Assembly: GCA_046727955.1 (NCBI GenBank)
Contig: JBKPDO010000075.1
Coordinates: 1-22,127, forward strand
Direction of reading: 5' to 3'
Origin: DASVXQ01 sp046727955
GTDB taxonomy: Bacteria; Actinomycetota; CALGFH01
DNA: 22,127 nt
Part shown: piece by piece, positions 14,468 to 21,951 of the stretch
Position numbering within the stretch: the first letter of the stretch is position 1
Layout: the number at the start of each line of letters is the position of its first letter
Program-made: the position numbers and the translations under genes
Notes under the pieces: model-generated
Database searches by the model: none
What the model saw: the letters and a program-made list of their open reading frames with translations, nothing else
Told to the model about the DNA's origin: nothing

Positions 14468-15721
14468 CTACGAGCCGCCGAGCGCGAGGGTCGTGGTCGG
14501 GGATGGCTCGGTGGTCGGCGGCGGGGTCGTGGTCGGGGGCGGCTCGGTGGTCGGCGGCGGGGTCGTGGTCGGGGGCGGCTCGGTGGTCGGCGGCGGAGCG
14601 GTGGTCGGGGGCGGCTCGGTGGTCGGCGGCGGAGCGGTGGTCGGCGGTGGCGCAGTGGTCGGCGGCGGGGCCGTGGTCAGGGGTGGCGCAGTGGTCGGGG
14701 GCGGCGAGGTCGGCGGTGGGCTCGTCGGTGGAGGCTGGCTGGCCGGAGGCTGGGCCGGCCCCGAGACAACCAGCCCTCCACCGGTCGCGATGGCACTGGC
14801 CGGGGAGACCAGCAGCGGCCGGGTGGCGAGCGTGCCCGGGCCGGTGCCGCCGGCAGCAGTGAGCAGACTGCCGACGCCGGAGCTCACGGCGGCGCGCCCA
14901 CTCGGTCCCGGTCGGGAGACGGTGCCGGTCGAAGCGGCCCCGCCGGGACCGTTAGGTGAGTCCGCGAAGCCGGGGCCGACCGCGATCGGGGGATCCACCG
15001 GCTCCCTGGGCGCTCCGCCCTCGGCAGCGCCGGCGCAGGTCGATTGGCAGCCGCTCTGCACGCTGAGGCTGAGGCCGAGGAGAACGATTCCGGCCACCCC
15101 AACGATGATCTCCCAGCGCCGCAACCTCCTTCCCCTCAGCCACCAGCGCGACCGCCCGGGCGAGGCCGCAGGCCCGGCAACCTCGCCGACCCCCGCGGCC
15201 GGCGCACCCTCCTCGTCGGGTGGGGCGCCCTCGTCGTCCGCCGGCGCGCCCTCCTCGGCGGGTGGGGCGTCCACCCCGGCGAGCGCTGCGACCACCTCGG
15301 CGGGTAGTACAGCGGTCTCCTCGGTTTCCTCCCCGGCGGGCTGAGCGGAGGGCGCGGGCTCTTCGACGGGTGGGGCGAGCAGCACGCTGAGCACGGCGGA
15401 CAGCTCCTCGCCGCTGAACGGCCGGTTCAGGATGGCCAGCGGTCCTCGGCCCGCGGGCAGCCCTCCGTCCTCGTCAGGGTCGAGGAGCGCGAGGACAGGA
15501 CCGCGATAGCGCTGCCTGAGCTGCCGGTAGACGATCCCCCGGTTGCGGCGCGGGAAGTCCAGCAGCACCACGTCGACGGGGGGAAGCTTCCAGTCGGCCA
15601 GCTCGGCGGGGGACTCCAGGCATGCGAGTGTCGTCCCATTGCCGTCGCTCAGCACGTGCGTGGCGAATTCGCCCAGCCGCCCGCCGCGGGAGAGCACAAC
15701 CACCCGCCGCTCCACGGTCAC
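14468..15721 (-). CDS. Membrane protein with receiver-like domain and Pro/Thr repeat tail
   Basis: About 417 residues from a GTG at 15721; an ATG at 15826 would add 35 residues with no visible domain. Residues 5-115 resemble a response-regulator receiver. Strand VVVLS leads in, VDVVLLDFP places Asp55 at the phosphorylation position, and LAILNRPFSGEEL matches the usual KPF segment with Arg100 instead of Lys. The acidic pair after strand 1 is missing, so it is probably a pseudo-receiver. An acidic Ala/Pro linker with DEGAP repeats follows, then one membrane helix at about 203-221. Two cysteines (225, 229) lie just beyond the membrane. A probably external tail ends in about ten PPPTT(A/E/T) units. 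It is transcribed in the same direction as the cytochrome c genes, 186 bp after ccsB. Function unknown. Confidence 0.65.
   Translation of the reverse strand: MTVERRVVVLSRGGRLGEFATHVLSDGNGTTLACLESPAELADWKLPPVDVVLLDFPRRNRGIVYRQLRQRYRGPVLALLDPDEDGGLPAGRGPLAILNRPFSGEELSAVLSVLLAPPVEEPAPSAQPAGEETEETAVLPAEVVAALAGVDAPPAEEGAPADDEGAPPDEEGAPAAGVGEVAGPAASPGRSRWWLRGRRLRRWEIIVGVAGIVLLGLSLSVQSGCQSTCAGAAEGGAPREPVDPPIAVGPGFADSPNGPGGAASTGTVSRPGPSGRAAVSSGVGSLLTAAGGTGPGTLATRPLLVSPASAIATGGGLVVSGPAQPPASQPPPTSPPPTSPPPTTAPPLTTAPPPTTAPPPTTAPPPTTEPPPTTAPPPTTEPPPTTTPPPTTEPPPTTTPPPTTEPSPTTTLALGGS
14490..14745. repeat. 18-bp coding repeats for the Pro/Thr tail
   Basis: About a dozen degenerate 18-bp units (on the plus strand, variants of GTGGTCGGCGGCGGGGTC) encode PPPTTx on the minus strand. 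Such an array changes length easily by slippage in multiples of six residues. Confidence 0.85.
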
Positions 15722-15907
15722 CGTCCGATTCCACCGCCGGCCAGCCGAGGCCGGCGGTCCCAAAGCTGTTCCCCAGCGGGCACAGATCGTCCCGAGGTAG
15801 CAACGGTCGCACGCGCTCCGCGGCACCTCAACCTACGGTTGATGTAGTGCCACTAGCTCTCTGAGTACGGAAGTTGACCTACTGCCATCGCCTTCGGCTG
15901 GCCGGGA

Positions 15908-16897
15908 CTAATGGGCGTAGGAGTGCAGGCCGACTATCCAGGTGTTCACGGCGTAGAAATTGAAGAGCATGGCGCCGAAGCCGACCAGGCTGAGCCAGGC
16001 CGCGCGGCGGCCCCGCCAGCCGGCGGTCGCGCGGGCGTGCAGGTACGCCGCGAAAATCGTCCAGACAATGAACGACCAGGTCTCCTTCGGATCCCAGCCC
16101 CAGTAGCGACCCCAGGCGGATTGCGCCCAGATCGCCCCGGCGATGATCGCGAACGTCCAGATCGGGAAGCCGAAGGCGGCAGTCCGGTAGGCGAGCAGGT
16201 CGAGCGTCCTCGCCGCCGGCAGGCGCTCCCAGAGCGCGCGCCGACGCGGCCCCCCGTCATCTTCCTCCGACCGCGGCTCGGCCGCCGCCGCTTCCTCCTC
16301 CTCGAGGTAGGCCGCCACCGTCTCCCGCAACTCCACCCGGTCGACCGTGCTCGCCCCACCGGCGACCAGTGGCGGGGCCAGCTTCGCGCTGCGCCGCTCG
16401 AAATGGTCCCTCACCAGGTACAGCGCGCTGAAGATCGAGGCCAGGCAGAGGATCGACGAGCCGGTGATCGCGGCTGCCACGTGGATCTTGATCCAGCCGG
16501 AGTTCAGCGCCGGGACCAGCGGCCCGGCCGGCACCCGCAGCGCCACCCCGGCAAGCGCGATCGCCAGCACGGTGGGAAGGAGGATGAACGGCCCCAGCGT
16601 GCGGACGTCGGGCCGCCGGATCACCCACACCAGGTAGGCGGCGACGGTGACGACCCCGATCATGATCGAGTACTCGTACATGTTGCCCCACGGCACCCGG
16701 TGGGTGGCCAGCGAGCGGGTCACCGCCGCAGCCACGTTGGTGCCGAGGCCCACCACGGTCACTGCCAGGCCGGCGCGGCCCGTCCAGGCGACCCGGTAGG
16801 CGAACTCGAACCCGGTCAGCAGCGCCGCCACCACGTAGGACAGCACCGCCAGCCACACCAGCGTCTCGGACAGGTTGGCCAGGCTTGCCGACGGCAT
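15908..16897 (-). CDS. ccsB: Cytochrome c biogenesis protein CcsB (CcsA/ResC family)
   Basis: The product has 329 residues from the ATG at 16897, which has GAGGAGGAG at good spacing; a TTG at 16912 lies inside that ribosome-binding site. It is the heme-handling half of the System II cytochrome c synthase and works with ResB. The heme-binding signature WGRYWGWDPKETW sits at 262-274. PWGNMYEYS lies at 69-77. The histidines usually involved in heme binding are visible at 139, 287 and 325. About eight membrane helices are predicted by eye. A highly acidic cytoplasmic loop (EEEEAAAAEPRSEEDD, about 199-214) lies between the helices. It begins 66 bp after resB and is in the same transcript by position. 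Confidence 0.95.
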   Translation of the reverse strand: MPSASLANLSETLVWLAVLSYVVAALLTGFEFAYRVAWTGRAGLAVTVVGLGTNVAAAVTRSLATHRVPWGNMYEYSIMIGVVTVAAYLVWVIRRPDVRTLGPFILLPTVLAIALAGVALRVPAGPLVPALNSGWIKIHVAAAITGSSILCLASIFSALYLVRDHFERRSAKLAPPLVAGGASTVDRVELRETVAAYLEEEEAAAAEPRSEEDDGGPRRRALWERLPAARTLDLLAYRTAAFGFPIWTFAIIAGAIWAQSAWGRYWGWDPKETWSFIVWTIFAAYLHARATAGWRGRRAAWLSLVGFGAMLFNFYAVNTWIVGLHSYAH

Positions 16898-16963
16898 AGA
16901 GCTCCTCCTCAAGTCTCCTGCGCCGGGGCGGCACGTAGATAGCCGGCGAGCGCTCGGGGAAAC

Positions 16964-18532
16964 CTACTCCCCGGGCCCGCCCGACCGCGAGGCCGCGGTC
17001 GGGTCTGCGGTCCGGTCTAGGGTAATCCCGCCCTCCGCTGCGGGCGAGCCGAGTAATCCCAGCTCAACGTCGCGGGCCAGGTCACGGAACTCGTCCACGA
17101 AGGCGATCTTGCCCTGCAGGGCGAGCCCAGCCAGCTCGACGTGGGTGCCGCCCTCCGCGGCCGCGGTGGCACGCAGCCAGACCCTCCTGCGGGTCACGTA
17201 GAGTGAGGGGATGAGGCCGGCCAGGATAAGGCCGGCCGCCACGGCGACGATCGGCACGCCCGGGTCGCGCGCCAGGGTGAGGATCGTGTACTGCTTGAGT
17301 GCGGGGAAGTCCACCTCGAGCCCGTCGGCGAACTTGCCCGACTTCCCTACCGGCAGGACGAGCGGCCTGCCTGGCGCCCCCAGTCCCGAATAGTCGAGCG
17401 TGAACACGCTGTGCGCCCGCGACGCGTTGAGGTCGCCCTTGAACGGCAGCACCACCAGGACAGGATTGACCAGGCGTGGGTCGTTCACGATCTGCTGCTG
17501 CCCATCGGGGCCGGGGACGACCCGCAGGCCGGTGAAGAAGGTGAGCTGCAGGCCGACCTGTGGCCGAAGGGAGGGCAGGCGTACCGCCCCGCTGGACACC
17601 TCCGAGCTGGGGTCGCGGCTCGACAGCACCGGCCCGTCCTGGAGCACTTCGCCGGATGGCGCGCGCACCCGCACCACCGGGGCGTAGCCGTAGTCCGACT
17701 GGAACACCCGCACGCCGTCCACGGTCATGGGCCGGTTGACGGTCACCTTCTGCGCCTGCAGCGTGCGGCCGTCGGCGTCCAGCGCCACTAGGCGGGAGGC
17801 GTACTCCTTGGGGATCAGGTTGTCGTAAAAGGTGTTGGAGAAATGGTCGAGGCGCAGATTGAACGCGGGCAGGTTGTCGGCGCTGAAGTAGCGCCCGGGG
17901 CTGAAGGCGTCGTAGTTGATGCGGGCGTCGGCCCAGGTCTCGCCCTCGACGATGGTGGCCTGGCCGCGGTAGCCGAAGCCCTTGCCGTAGGCGAGCCCGA
18001 TCAGCAGCACCAGGAACGAGACGTGGAACAGCAAGCTGCTGGCCTCGCGCAGGTAGCCCTTCTCGGCGGACAGCTCGCCGGGGCCGTGGGCGGCCAGCCG
18101 GAAGCGGCGGCACTTGAGGGTCTGCCGGGTGAGCTCGACCGCCTGCTCGGGCGAGGCGGTGGTGTGGAAGCTGGCGAAGTTCCGGTAGCGGTCCAGGCGC
18201 GCGCGGGGCTGGTGCGGGCGCGTGCGCAGCAGCCGCAGGTAGGCGGCGACCCTGGGTACCAGGCACGCGACCAGCGCGGTGAGCAGCGCTAGGTAGATCG
18301 CCATGAACCAGGGCGCCCCGAAGACGTCGAACATGCCGAGCCGGTCCAGCAGCGTCGCGAGTCCGGGGTGGTCGTTGGCGTACTGCTGGACCCGCTGCGG
18401 CGAGATGTTCTGCTGCGGGAAGAGGCTGCCGAAGATGGCGGCGGTCGCCAGCGCGAGCAGCAGGATCAGCGCGGTCCGCATAGAACGGAACTCGCGCCAC
18501 ATCTGCCTCAGCGGCTCGTTCAAAGTGACCAT
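16964..18532 (-). CDS. resB: Cytochrome c biogenesis protein ResB (Ccs1)
   Basis: The product has 522 residues and is the partner of CcsB in attaching heme to apocytochrome c on the outer side of the membrane. Membrane helices lie at about 20-37, 77-95, 165-183 and 426-446. A large extracytoplasmic domain occupies residues 184-425, as expected for the family. FGSLFPQQ in the first helix and SSLLFHVSFLVLLIG with His170 in the third are typical. The C-terminus after 450 is cytoplasmic and relatively long. The ribosome-binding site ahead of the ATG is weak, and a 106-bp gap with GC-rich hairpins separates it from ccdA. Confidence 0.95.
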   Translation of the reverse strand: MVTLNEPLRQMWREFRSMRTALILLLALATAAIFGSLFPQQNISPQRVQQYANDHPGLATLLDRLGMFDVFGAPWFMAIYLALLTALVACLVPRVAAYLRLLRTRPHQPRARLDRYRNFASFHTTASPEQAVELTRQTLKCRRFRLAAHGPGELSAEKGYLREASSLLFHVSFLVLLIGLAYGKGFGYRGQATIVEGETWADARINYDAFSPGRYFSADNLPAFNLRLDHFSNTFYDNLIPKEYASRLVALDADGRTLQAQKVTVNRPMTVDGVRVFQSDYGYAPVVRVRAPSGEVLQDGPVLSSRDPSSEVSSGAVRLPSLRPQVGLQLTFFTGLRVVPGPDGQQQIVNDPRLVNPVLVVLPFKGDLNASRAHSVFTLDYSGLGAPGRPLVLPVGKSGKFADGLEVDFPALKQYTILTLARDPGVPIVAVAAGLILAGLIPSLYVTRRRVWLRATAAAEGGTHVELAGLALQGKIAFVDEFRDLARDVELGLLGSPAAEGGITLDRTADPTAASRSGGPGE

Positions 18533-18599
18533 GGCACAGGCGCTCTTGGGGGGCCGCCGGAGGGGTCCGGGGAACCCCGAGGGGGTGCCCCGGTGGGTC

Positions 18600-18619
18600 G
18601 GGGGGAGTTCGCTCCCCCC
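18600..18619. terminator. Perfect GC hairpin in the ccdA-resB gap
   Basis: GGGGGGAG (18600-18607), loop TTCG, CTCCCCCC (18612-18619) make a perfect 8-bp stem. A second stem-like stretch, GGGGT (18562-18566) with ACCCC (18574-18578), lies nearby. Transcribed on the minus strand it would sit in the leader of resB and could attenuate or stabilise the message; there is no T-run. Confidence 0.5.
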
Positions 18620-18638
18620 ACATGGATCGAGGACAAGG

Positions 18639-19415
18639 TCATAGTGGCAAGTTCACCGATCCTGCCCACGCCCGGAGCTGATTCAGCAGGGTGTTCCAGA
18701 GGCCGGTGGCGAGCAGCAGTCCGATGACCACCAGCATTCCGCCTCCGGCCAGTTCGAACAACCGGAAGCGCCGGCGCAGCGCTGGGAAGCGGCCGACGGC
18801 CCCGCGGAAGCCGAGGGCGGCGATCAGGAACGGCACCCCGAGCCCGAGCGAATAGATGAACAGCAGGATCGCGCCTCGCGCAAGGCCGCCGCCACCGGCG
18901 GCCGTGAGCCCGAGGACCGCGCCGAGCGTCGGCCCGATGCACGGAGTCCAGCCGAGCCCGAAGACCATGCCGAGCGGCAGCGCCCCGGCCAGCCCGGCCG
19001 GGATCCTGTCGGTCCGCAGCCGGCGCTCCCGGTAGAGGAAACCCGGCTTGACCACGCCGGCCAGGAACAGGCCCATGACGACCACCAGCGCCCCGGCGAC
19101 GCCCATGACGATGCGGCGGCGGCTCGGGTCGGACAGCAGCGCGCTGAGCCCACCGAGGGTGGCGCCGAGCGCCACGAATACCAGCGAGAACCCGAAGACG
19201 AACAGGGCCACCCCGGCCACCACCCGGCCAACTTGCCGCCCGCCGCGCTCGATGTCCTGGCCGGAGATGCCGGACACGTACGAGAGGTAGCCGGGGACCA
19301 GCGGCAGCACGCAGGGCGACGCGAACGAGATGAAGCCCGCCGCGGCCGCCACCGGTATCGCCAGCAGCAGGTTGCCGTTGGCGATGAGGTGCTGGGCCTG
19401 CTCTCCCGCGCTCAC
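18639..19415 (-). CDS. ccdA: Thiol-disulfide transporter CcdA
   Basis: The product has 258 residues from a GTG overlapping the upstream thioredoxin gene by 4 bp, with GGAGGTGG ahead. It is a DsbD-type membrane protein that passes reducing equivalents from cytoplasmic thioredoxin across the membrane, keeping apocytochrome c cysteines reduced. The redox pair is Cys35 in FASPCVLPLVPGYLSYVSG and Cys159 in GLGWTPCIGPTLGAVL. About six membrane helices are visible. The partner is almost certainly the TlpA/ResA-like protein encoded just before it. Confidence 0.95.
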   Translation of the reverse strand: MSAGEQAQHLIANGNLLLAIPVAAAAGFISFASPCVLPLVPGYLSYVSGISGQDIERGGRQVGRVVAGVALFVFGFSLVFVALGATLGGLSALLSDPSRRRIVMGVAGALVVVMGLFLAGVVKPGFLYRERRLRTDRIPAGLAGALPLGMVFGLGWTPCIGPTLGAVLGLTAAGGGGLARGAILLFIYSLGLGVPFLIAALGFRGAVGRFPALRRRFRLFELAGGGMLVVIGLLLATGLWNTLLNQLRAWAGSVNLPL

Positions 19416-20050
19416 CCCGCCACCTCCTGCGCCGCCCGCACCCGCGCGACCACGTCGCGCAGCAGGCCGGCCTGCAGGTCCGGCGCGGCCTGCCCGCCGC
19501 CCAGTGCGCCGTCGATCCTGGCGCCGATGCGGCCCCGCTCGTCGATCACCAGCGTGGCGGGCGGGAAGGCGGGACCCTGGCCGCGCAGCCTCGCCACCAG
19601 CTCGGCCGAGGGATCGTACAGCGACGGGTAGGTGCTCTTGAACTCCTGCACGTAGGCCAGGGCCGCGGCGCGCTGGTCCCTGACGTCGATGCCGACGAAG
19701 CGCACCCCTTCACCGGCCAGGTCGCGGGCGGCCTGCTGCAGGCCGGCCTGCTCCGAGCGGCACGGGCCGCACCACGAGGCCCAGAAGTTCAGCACCAGCA
19801 CGTGCCCGCGGAGGCTGATGAGGTCGAGGCGGCCGCCGTCGAGCGTCTCGCCGGCGAGCCGAGGCAGCGTGACGCGGTCGCCCGGTGCCACCAGGGTGAC
19901 GTTGGGCGCGACCGGCCTGACCTCCCCGGCGGCCGGCTCGGGGGCGAGGCCCTTGCCGCCGCCTCCCGTCAGGGCCACGAGGGCGATCACCGCCACGACG
20001 GCGATCAGAACGGCTCCGCCCGCTCCAATGGCGAGCGCTCGGCGGGACAT
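19412..20050 (-). CDS. TlpA/ResA-like membrane-anchored thioredoxin
   Basis: The product has 212 residues. An N-terminal anchor at about 8-28 is followed by a Gly-rich linker and a thioredoxin-like domain with NFWASWCGPC (Cys94 and Cys97), the active site of the TlpA/ResA group. The cis-Pro region is FPPATLVIDERGRIGAR. It would reduce the CXXCH motif of apocytochrome c outside the membrane, fed by CcdA. It is the first gene of the maturation operon, and the upstream 270 bp are shared with the divergent cytochrome b operon. Confidence 0.93.
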   Translation of the reverse strand: MSRRALAIGAGGAVLIAVVAVIALVALTGGGGKGLAPEPAAGEVRPVAPNVTLVAPGDRVTLPRLAGETLDGGRLDLISLRGHVLVLNFWASWCGPCRSEQAGLQQAARDLAGEGVRFVGIDVRDQRAAALAYVQEFKSTYPSLYDPSAELVARLRGQGPAFPPATLVIDERGRIGARIDGALGGGQAAPDLQAGLLRDVVARVRAAQEVAG

Positions 20051-20240
20051 GGGAACCTCGGATCGGCGAAGGGGTCGAAGGATCGGCCCGGCGACGACTG
20101 GTGAAGCGCGCTGGCGCTCGGCTCACGAGTGTATCGACGGGCGGGGGAAAACGGGGTGGAACTGCCCGAGTTCGCCGCGAACGTGATCACGTGCACCGTG
20201 AGACTGCATCGATATGGCCTCTGACCTGCGGCGCTTTGCG

Positions 20241-20269
20241 TTGGCGGCGTTTGGGGTCGGTGTTACGAT
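20241..20269 (+). promoter_or_regulatory. Candidate sigma-70-type promoter of the cytochrome b operon
   Basis: TTGGCG (20241-20246) and TACGAT (20264-20269) are separated by 17 bases. The -10 ends about 53 bases before the GTG start of the first gene. The fit is good, but not tested against other candidates in the divergent spacer. Confidence 0.5.
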
Positions 20270-20322
20270 GCGCGCGGGAGTGTAGCTGCCCGTCCCAATC
20301 CGATGGCTGGAGGCTGGCAAGG

Positions 20323-20664
20323 GTGTCTCTGCTTCGACCGAAGGACGAGGGTCAGCGCTGGGTCTCGCTGGCGCTCGTCATGATCGGAATCTGGCTGGCG
20401 ATGATCGTCGCGCTGGCCGTGATCCCGTCCTGGTGGCTGTACTTTGCCGATGCGACTCTGAAGTGGACCGACAACTTCACCCTCCGGCTCGGCATCCGCA
20501 CGATCGTGCTTCCCAAGCAGGTGCTCAGGGACCTGATCGTGGTCATCTGGTACGGCGCCGCCCTGACCGCCGCCGGCGTGGCGATCCACGTCTACAACCG
20601 GCGCCGCCCCAAGGTGCTGCCGCCGGACGAGGCCAAGCGGGAGGCGACCGGTGGCTACCGGTAG
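20323..20664 (+). CDS. Small two-helix membrane protein of the cytochrome b operon
   Basis: The product has 113 residues from the GTG at 20323, with GGAGG nine bases upstream; the frame is open to 20101 but that part is promoter sequence. Helix 1 is at about 14-40 (WVSLALVMIGIWLAMIVALAV, then IPSWWLYFAD). Helix 2 is at about 72-90 (DLIVVIWYGAALTAAGVAIHVYN). The loop between them contains FTLRLGIRTIVLPKQV. A charged tail (NRRRPKVLPPDEAKRE) ends it. I do not recognise a family. It lies 36 bp before the ferredoxin gene in the same direction, so it is probably an accessory subunit or anchor for the ferredoxin or cytochrome complex. Confidence 0.7.
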   Translation: MSLLRPKDEGQRWVSLALVMIGIWLAMIVALAVIPSWWLYFADATLKWTDNFTLRLGIRTIVLPKQVLRDLIVVIWYGAALTAAGVAIHVYNRRRPKVLPPDEAKREATGGYR

Positions 20665-20700
20665 TGTGGCTCAGCCCAGGAAGCGGGAGAGGATCGACCC

Positions 20701-21057
20701 GTGAACCCCAACAAGCCAAGCATGCACGACGATTACACGCTCACCACGGTGGACCCCAACTGGCTGCAGGAGCGGATCAAGCCCCGCAGGCACATCGCGC
20801 TCTCCCCGGAGCTGTGCATCCTCTGCCGCGCGTGCGAGGACGTGTGCCCGTGGGACTGCATCTACATGCTGGCCCCGGACATCGTGAAGGACGGGGACAG
20901 CCCCCAGGAGGTCACCACCCTGGCTCAGACTTCGCACGCGCTCTTCGTGATCGACGACAATGAGTGTGTGCGCTGCGGGATCTGCATCGATCGCTGCCCG
21001 ACCGGCGCCCTGTGGTACGCCCGGGTCGGCGAGAGCAAGGCGACGGCCAAGGGGTAG
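20701..21057 (+). CDS. 2[4Fe-4S] ferredoxin
   Basis: The product has 118 residues from a GTG preceded by a GGGAGAGGA stretch. Two cluster motifs are complete: CILCRACEDVCP (Cys39, 42, 45, 49) and CVRCGICIDRCP (Cys89, 92, 95, 99). An extra Cys53 is in WDCIYM. The 39-residue gap between motifs is longer than in minimal bacterial ferredoxins and resembles the ferredoxin-like subunits of larger redox complexes. The N-terminal 35 residues (DYTLTTVDPNWLQERIKPRRH) are an extension that may bind a partner. There is no membrane helix or signal, so it would act at the cytoplasmic face. Position between the small membrane protein and cytochrome b suggests a subunit or electron partner of that complex. 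Confidence 0.92.
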   Translation: MNPNKPSMHDDYTLTTVDPNWLQERIKPRRHIALSPELCILCRACEDVCPWDCIYMLAPDIVKDGDSPQEVTTLAQTSHALFVIDDNECVRCGICIDRCPTGALWYARVGESKATAKG

Positions 21058-21132
21058 TCGCGAAGGCTTGACGAAGGACATACCGGATCGTCCCGTCCTC
21101 GGGCGGGCTGGCCACCGTTGAGGAGTCATGTC

Positions 21133-21918
21133 GTGGCGTTGAAGCTTCGGCCGCCAAGGCCCCCCTCGCCGGGGGAGCTCTGGAATCGGACTCGCGAGTC
21201 GCAGTTCTGGAAGTCGATGTTCCGGCCTGGCTCGATCTACCGGCCCGGCTACCGCGACACGTCGCGGGACCGAGCCCTCGCGATGATGAACAACGTGCTG
21301 TACCACCTGCACCCGGTCAAGGTGAAGCGGCACGGGCTGAAGCTGACCTACACCTTCTGCCTCGGCGGGCTCTCGTTCTTCCTCTTCATCGTGCTGACCA
21401 TCACCGGGATCTTCCTGATGTTCTTCTACCGGCCCACGGCCGGTCTGGGGCAGGAGCTCGCCTACAACGACATGCAGGCGCTGTCGACCACGGTGTTCTT
21501 CGGCCAGTTGATGCGCAACATGCACCGCTGGGCCGCGCACCTGATGGTCCTCACGGTGTTCCTGCACATGGCCCGGGTCTTCTACCACGGCGCCTACAAG
21601 CCGCCGCGGGAGTTCAACTGGGTCGTCGGCGTGGTGCTGCTGCTGCTCACCCTGCTGCTGGCGTTCACCGGCTACCTGCTGCCCTGGGACCAGCTGGCGA
21701 TCTGGGCGGTGTCGGTGGGCACCTCGATGATGGGCTACACCCCGCTGATCGGGAACCAGGTCCGCTTCGTGCTGCTCGGCGCGGTCGAGATCGGGCCGGC
21801 GACACTGATCCGCTGGTACGTCCTGCACGTGCTTGCGCTGCCGTTCGTGGCCACCATCTTCCTGGCGGTCCACTTCTGGCGTATCCGCAAGGACGGCGGC
21901 ATCTCCGGCCCGCTGTGA
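21133..21918 (+). CDS. b6-type cytochrome b subunit
   Basis: The product has 261 residues from the GTG at 21133, with GAGGAG seven bases upstream (a TTG at 21118 is part of that site). It is the quinol-oxidising, diheme membrane subunit of a bc/b6f-type complex. Heme ligands are His131 and His145 (HRWAAHLMVLTVFLH, 13 residues between) and His232 and His247 (14 between). These spacings are of the cytochrome b6 type. Cys76 in TYTFCLGGLSF lies where cytochrome b6 and Bacillus QcrB attach a third heme (heme ci) covalently. The length equals b6, not the fused long QcrB common in actinomycetes; a subunit IV-like protein would be needed and is not in the window. Confidence 0.93.
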   Translation: MALKLRPPRPPSPGELWNRTRESQFWKSMFRPGSIYRPGYRDTSRDRALAMMNNVLYHLHPVKVKRHGLKLTYTFCLGGLSFFLFIVLTITGIFLMFFYRPTAGLGQELAYNDMQALSTTVFFGQLMRNMHRWAAHLMVLTVFLHMARVFYHGAYKPPREFNWVVGVVLLLLTLLLAFTGYLLPWDQLAIWAVSVGTSMMGYTPLIGNQVRFVLLGAVEIGPATLIRWYVLHVLALPFVATIFLAVHFWRIRKDGGISGPL

Positions 21919-21951
21919 GCGGGCGCGGCTGGCGCTGGAGGAAGGCACCAA

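Noticed and set aside
14493..15344. Plus-strand open frame rich in VVGGG repeats
   Set aside because: It is the antisense reading of the PPPTT repeat tail and receiver-like protein; no ribosome-binding site or recognisable domain.
20101..20322. Upstream extension of the small two-helix protein
   Set aside because: Contains a good promoter candidate and non-protein-like sequence; GTG at 20323 has GGAGG at correct spacing.
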